Source: Dehalogenimonas sp. THU2 (lineage in GTDB: Bacteria > Chloroflexota > Dehalococcoidia > Dehalococcoidales > Dehalococcoidaceae). Taken from it: DNA of 64,000 bases. This document shows, piece by piece, positions 60,365 to 64,000 of this stretch (its first letter is position 1; each line of letters starts with the position of its first letter). The notes under the pieces were generated by a model. It saw only the letters and a program-made list of their open reading frames with translations, did no database searches and was not told where the DNA came from. Made by a program: the position numbers and the translations under genes. The stretch lies in contig NZ_JBDLLU010000004.1 in NCBI RefSeq assembly GCF_039749495.1, positions 62,001 to 126,000 on the forward strand. The letters are read 5' to 3'.

Positions 60365-61882
60365 ATGCCTGCCAGGGAGACTGACAGCCAGCAGCCGATG
60401 CGTGAGGTAGTGGAGCGGCAGTTACTCGATGACGCTGCTTCGACTTTCCGCACGATGTTCGAGCGCAGCGGTACCGGTAAGGCAGTGCTCAACAAGAGCG
60501 GTATCATCGTCATGGCCAACGAGGCGTTGGCTCGGCTCGTCGACATGAATGTCCGCGAGATCGAAGGCAAGCATTCCTGGTTCGAGTTCGTGGCCGAGAC
60601 CGATCGGAAGAAAGCCCAGGATTACCATAATTTGCGCCGTTCTCACCCGGGGCTGGCGCCGGAGCGGTACGAATTCACACTCGTCGACCAGAATGGCGGC
60701 TCACACGATATAGAGATCAACGTGGCGGTTTTCCCCGGCACCGATCTCTCGCTACTATCGCTCATCGAAGTGACTCATCTAAAAACAGCCCAGGAGATGG
60801 GAAGACTGACCCGGTTCGCGGTGGAAAACGCTGGTGAGGCTATTTTCTGGCTTAATGAAAAAGGTGCGGTGCTTTATGCCAATGGCGCCGCCAGCCGGCT
60901 CCTGGGGTATAACCTTGGAGGCATCATGTCACTCACCATTCAGGACATAGATATCGGGACACCCCGGAAGGAATGGAAAAAGCGGCTCACGGAACTTAAG
61001 CAATCCGGTTCCTCAACCTGGGAATCAGAATACCGACGGAAAGACGGGCGGGTATTGCCCGTTGAAACGATACTGAGTTTTATCCAGTTGGGCGACAAGC
61101 ATTACTATTGGGTGTTTGCCCGGGATGTTTCCGATCGGGTGCAGGCCGACGTACGAGAAAAGCAGCTTCAATCGGAGCTCAACCTGTCCGGGCGGCTGGC
61201 GTCGGTGGGAGAGTTGGCCGCCGGGGTAGCCCATGAGATCAATAACCCTCTCACAGGGATCATCGGATTTTCGGAACGGCTGCTCAGAAAATGTGCCGAC
61301 GAGAAAATGACCACCGATTTGAAACGCATCCATTCCGAGGCTCAGCGTGCCGCCAAGGTGGTGCAGAATCTATTGACCTTTGCCCGGCAACGCCAGCCGA
61401 AGAAAGAACCGGTCGATGTCAATGATATCGTCTCGGAGTCATTGGAGCTGAGGGAGTACGAATTGCGCCAGCGCGGGATCACGGTTATCACCCACCTGGG
61501 TGAACTACCTTGCCTCATGGCGGATTATTACCAGTTAGAGCAGGTTCTGGTCAACCTGATCATCAATGCCGAACAGGCCATGGCCAGATCCGGCAAAGGC
61601 GACAGACTCATCGTTACCACTGGTGAGTTGGACGGCTACATCGTGATCACGGTGACCGACAACGGCCCGGGCATCGAACCTAAGCATCTCGACAAACTTT
61701 TCGATCCTTTTTTCACCACTCGCGCCGACGATGGGGGGACTGGCTTGGGGTTGTCCATCTGCCACGGCATCGTCATGGAGCATGGCGGCCGAATCAGCGC
61801 CTCCAGTGAACTGGGTGAAGGTACCACGTTTACGGTGTCCATTCCGCTGAAGGGCGGCAGTTGCCCCTCCCCGGAAGCCTAA
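60365..61882 (+). CDS. PAS-domain sensor histidine kinase
   Basis: 505 residues, no membrane helices, so cytoplasmic. PAS1 (~25-140), PAS2 (~145-265, FAVENAGEAIFWLNEKGAVLYANGAASRLLGY), HisKA with His290 (GVAHEINNPLTGIIGF), HATPase with NLIINAEQAM (N), DNGPGIEP (G1) and GGTGLGLSICHGI (G2). The ligand of the PAS domains is unknown. Position suggests it phosphorylates the preceding HTH-receiver protein. Its end overlaps the convergent DUF167 gene. Confidence 0.95.
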   Translation: MPARETDSQQPMREVVERQLLDDAASTFRTMFERSGTGKAVLNKSGIIVMANEALARLVDMNVREIEGKHSWFEFVAETDRKKAQDYHNLRRSHPGLAPERYEFTLVDQNGGSHDIEINVAVFPGTDLSLLSLIEVTHLKTAQEMGRLTRFAVENAGEAIFWLNEKGAVLYANGAASRLLGYNLGGIMSLTIQDIDIGTPRKEWKKRLTELKQSGSSTWESEYRRKDGRVLPVETILSFIQLGDKHYYWVFARDVSDRVQADVREKQLQSELNLSGRLASVGELAAGVAHEINNPLTGIIGFSERLLRKCADEKMTTDLKRIHSEAQRAAKVVQNLLTFARQRQPKKEPVDVNDIVSESLELREYELRQRGITVITHLGELPCLMADYYQLEQVLVNLIINAEQAMARSGKGDRLIVTTGELDGYIVITVTDNGPGIEPKHLDKLFDPFFTTRADDGGTGLGLSICHGIVMEHGGRISASSELGEGTTFTVSIPLKGGSCPSPEA

Positions 61883-62151
61883 TCTTCCCCGAGCATCCTT
61901 CGCAGGGCTTCCGCCTGGTCCATCCCGGTAATTCTTAGCACCTTGTTGCGGCTGGTGTGCCCCCTCAGTATTTCGACTGCATCTCTACTGATACTCAAAC
62001 GTTCCGCGACAAACTCGATCAGTGTGGCGTTGGCCTTTCCTTTTTCCGGCGGCGCGGCAACCCGTATTTTAACGCCCTCGTCGTGGCGGCCGACTACCCC
62101 GGTTTTACCGGCGCCGGGCTGGATGCGGACTATGATAATCGCTTGATTCAC
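61879..62151 (-). CDS. DUF167 (YggU) family protein
   Basis: 90 residues starting at GTG. VRIQPGAGKTGVVGRHDEGVKIRVAAPPEKGKANATLIEFVAERL is the DUF167 pattern. Function unknown. Convergent with the kinase, 4-bp overlap. Confidence 0.92.
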   Translation of the reverse strand: MNQAIIIVRIQPGAGKTGVVGRHDEGVKIRVAAPPEKGKANATLIEFVAERLSISRDAVEILRGHTSRNKVLRITGMDQAEALRRMLGED

Positions 62152-62305
62152 AATTAGCAGCTGTTCAATCGTTCATTTCGCGTCCTTGGTCTTTGTGGCC
62201 AGCCTCGAATGGCAACGTGGATATTATAACACCACTGTGAAAGTCGCAAGGAGCAGTCCGATCTATTGATCATCCCAAGGTCTTATCCTTTAGAAGGGAC
62301 TTCTT

Positions 62306-62314
62306 TGCTATAAT
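62306..62314 (+). promoter_or_regulatory. Extended -10 promoter of pncC
   Basis: TGCTATAAT with no strong -35; 29 bp before the GTG start. Confidence 0.55.
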
Positions 62315-62343
62315 AGAATACCATTTTAAAAACGAGGTCACCG

Positions 62344-62826
62344 GTGGCATCACTCGAACAGAAACTCGGCGAACTATTATTGCGCAAAGAATTGACCATC
62401 GGCACGGTCGAATCAGCCACCGGCGGCTTGATCGCAGCGCGGATTATTTCCGTGGTCGGCGCGTCCTCCTATTGCAAGGGTGGCATCATCGCCTACCACA
62501 ATGAGGTCAAGATGAGACTAGCCGGTGTCAAATATGCCACTCTGTTAGCTTACGGCGCCGTCAGTCCCCAGGTTGCGGAAGAGATGGCCGCTGGCGGTCG
62601 CCGCGCCCTAGGGGTGGATATCTGCCTTTCAGACACAGGCATCGCGGGGCCGGGGGGCGCTACCGAAGATAAGCCAGTTGGGCTCTATTACATCGGACTG
62701 GCGACGCCCGACGGTGTCTGGACCCGGAAATTCGTCTTCAAGGGCAAGAACCGACAGCAGACACGGGAAACGGCGGTGACAGCAGCGCTGGAATGGGCGG
62801 CGGAGATCCTGTCTCAGCCCACGTAA
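62344..62826 (+). CDS. pncC: Nicotinamide-nucleotide amidohydrolase (CinA C-terminal domain)
   Basis: 160 residues starting at GTG. The catalytic region TVESATGGLIAARI and later GIAGPGGATEDKPVGLYYIGL are characteristic. It deamidates NMN to NaMN in pyridine nucleotide salvage. The N-terminal CinA domain is absent, as in stand-alone PncC. Confidence 0.95.
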   Translation: MASLEQKLGELLLRKELTIGTVESATGGLIAARIISVVGASSYCKGGIIAYHNEVKMRLAGVKYATLLAYGAVSPQVAEEMAAGGRRALGVDICLSDTGIAGPGGATEDKPVGLYYIGLATPDGVWTRKFVFKGKNRQQTRETAVTAALEWAAEILSQPT

Positions 62827-62886
62827 AATGATCGATGCCAAGCGATCACCGGTTTCTGTTTACGAGTTAGTTAAAAGGTTACGAAG

Positions 62887-63606
62887 TTACAAACTTGCTA
62901 CCGCTGCCGCCTGAATCTCGAAGATCTGCCTGATGCCTTTATCGGCCAAACTCAGTACTGAGTCGATGGTCCCGCGACTATAAGCCCGCTTCTCCGCGGT
63001 TCCCTGTATTTCGATGAATTCCCCGTTCGAGTTCATCACCAGGTTGAAATCTGAGTCGGCGTTGCAGTCCTCCTCGAAGGACGGATCAAGCAATATCTCT
63101 CCCTTATACATGCTCACGCTCACCGCGGCCACCTGGGATTTCAGGGGCATTTTCTTGATGACGCCTAATTGCAGCAGTCTGTTAAAGGCCATAAAGAGCG
63201 CCACATAGCCGCCGGTAATCGCGGCGGTGCGGGTGCCGGCGTCGGCCTGGAGGACATCGCAATCGACGACGAAATTGCGTTCGCCAAGGGCTGACATATC
63301 GGTTACCGCCCGGAGCGAGCGGCCGACCAGACGCTGGATTTCCTGGCTGCGGCCGGATATTTTGGTCGCTGATTCCCGGGGCGTGCGGGTCGAAGTCGCC
63401 CTCGGCAGCATGGCATATTCCGCGGTCACCCAGCCGGTGCCGGAGTTCCTGAGGAACGCGGGGACCCGGTCCTCCATGGAAACGGAGCAGATGACGCGGG
63501 TCTGGCCTTGCTCGATGAGCACCGAGCCTTCGGCGAAGGATTGGAAACCGGGGGTTATCTTGATGGCTCGAAGCTCATCGGGGGCGCGGTTGTCGATTCG
63601 GGACAT
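62887..63606 (-). CDS. rph: Ribonuclease PH
   Basis: 239 residues, full length. RIDNRAPDELRAIKITPGF, RNSGTGWVTAEYAMLPRATSTRTPRE, RSLRAVTDMSALGERNFVVDCDVLQADAGTRTAAITGGYVAL all match phosphorolytic 3'-to-5' exonucleases that trim tRNA ends. Alone, divergent from pncC or convergent with it: pncC is upstream on the opposite strand. Confidence 0.97.
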   Translation of the reverse strand: MSRIDNRAPDELRAIKITPGFQSFAEGSVLIEQGQTRVICSVSMEDRVPAFLRNSGTGWVTAEYAMLPRATSTRTPRESATKISGRSQEIQRLVGRSLRAVTDMSALGERNFVVDCDVLQADAGTRTAAITGGYVALFMAFNRLLQLGVIKKMPLKSQVAAVSVSMYKGEILLDPSFEEDCNADSDFNLVMNSNGEFIEIQGTAEKRAYSRGTIDSVLSLADKGIRQIFEIQAAAVASL

Positions 63607-63746
63607 TGATATTGCCTTTCTAAAACTACTGATACTCGCGATATGAAGTGTGGACGATCCCTAGAATCGATCATCCAGCCTGGTTGTCTTGATTGGTATA
63701 AACCGGGCGTTAACGATTATATTGCGGCTTATTGTGTTCGCTAAAC

Positions 63747-64000
63747 TTAAGGACGCACCTGTCCCGACCCATAGATCAGCCACTTGTAGCTGGTGATCTC
63801 TTTGAGTCCCAGGGGGCCGCGGGCGTGCATTTTCTGGGTGGAGATGCCTACCTCCGCGCCGAGACCGAACTGGGCGCCGTCGGTGAAACGGGTGGAGGCG
63901 TTGACGTAAACGGCGGCGGCATCGACCTCGTTCATGAAGCGCTGGGCGGCGGAGTAGTCTTCCGTGATGATGGCCTCGGAGTGGCCTGAAGTGAAGGTTA
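63747..64000 (-). CDS. proA: Gamma-glutamyl phosphate reductase (glutamate-5-semialdehyde dehydrogenase), C-terminal part
   Basis: The minus-strand frame is open from the window edge to TAA at 63747, 83 codons. [36 protein letters not shown], then [25 protein letters not shown], is the C-terminal end of ProA, which reduces gamma-glutamyl phosphate in proline synthesis. The N-terminus and catalytic Cys lie outside. No proB is visible. Confidence 0.94.
   Translation of the reverse strand, partial: TFTSGHSEAIITEDYSAAQRFMNEVDAAAVYVNASTRFTDGAQFGLGAEVGISTQKMHARGPLGLKEITSYKWLIYGSGQVRP

Overview
The window reads as bacterial chromosome of moderately high GC, densely packed with short operons on both strands and with TGA clearly used as a normal stop (for example trpS at 3510 and coaBC at 48194). 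Gene content (type III glutamine synthetase, a ferredoxin:thioredoxin reductase catalytic protein fused to rubredoxin, a double-cubane-cluster type dehydratase protein with its activator and YedF, archaemetzincin, DUF2277, many small zinc-ribbon proteins) and style fit an anaerobic Chloroflexota of the class Dehalococcoidia, most likely Dehalogenimonas-like. That placement is inference from gene content; no rRNA or reductive dehalogenase gene is present.

Layout. 1-9.2 kb: a truncated TerC gene, a MerR-flavodoxin pair, an SPFH protein, trpS-purU, an aminotransferase with an Lrp regulator, small hypotheticals, a TfoX/glutaredoxin/FTR-rubredoxin thiol-redox operon, and a ZTP riboswitch with terminator in front of a membrane protein. 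9.3-14 kb: gatCA and valS. 14-19.5 kb: membrane proteins, a YyaL-like thioredoxin-domain protein, an SDR. 19.9-24 kb: glnN, mscL, DUF1508, a NifX/NifB-like protein with a DUF134 regulator. 24-34.3 kb: archaemetzincin, a monothiol glutaredoxin, mtnA, a methyltransferase, plsC-ispH, an ABC-F ATPase and one tRNA with a CAT anticodon. 34.7-38 kb: a structured leader with a 10-codon peptide and terminator ahead of the dehydratase-like protein, activator and yedF operon. 38-40 kb: a crotonase/hydroxyacyl-CoA dehydrogenase pair behind a TetR-like palindrome. 40.4-48.2 kb: TauE, CorA, a queuosine-precursor transporter, an MBL protein, nnr, coaX and coaBC. 48.2-48.6 kb: two tandem tiny membrane-protein genes, each interrupted by one in-frame TGA. 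48.8-53.8 kb: a cupin, a two-component system with a secreted glycine-rich protein, a phosphohexomutase. 53.9-64 kb: M29 aminopeptidase, NMP-kinase-like protein, crcB-DUF190, a hydrolase, a DOMON lipoprotein, an excisionase-HTH/receiver fusion with a PAS kinase, pncC, rph and truncated proA.

Working together: aminoacyl-tRNA supply (trpS, valS, gatCA, tRNA), CoA synthesis (coaX, coaBC), NAD(P)HX and NMN repair (nnr, pncC), and low-potential redox and thiol handling are the common themes. The most unusual signals are the paired TGA-containing membrane genes (candidate selenoproteins or programmed readthrough), the translated leader upstream of the double-cubane operon, and the ZTP riboswitch controlling a membrane protein with no recognised link to folate or purine metabolism. 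Intergenic spaces carry several families of short interspersed repeats.
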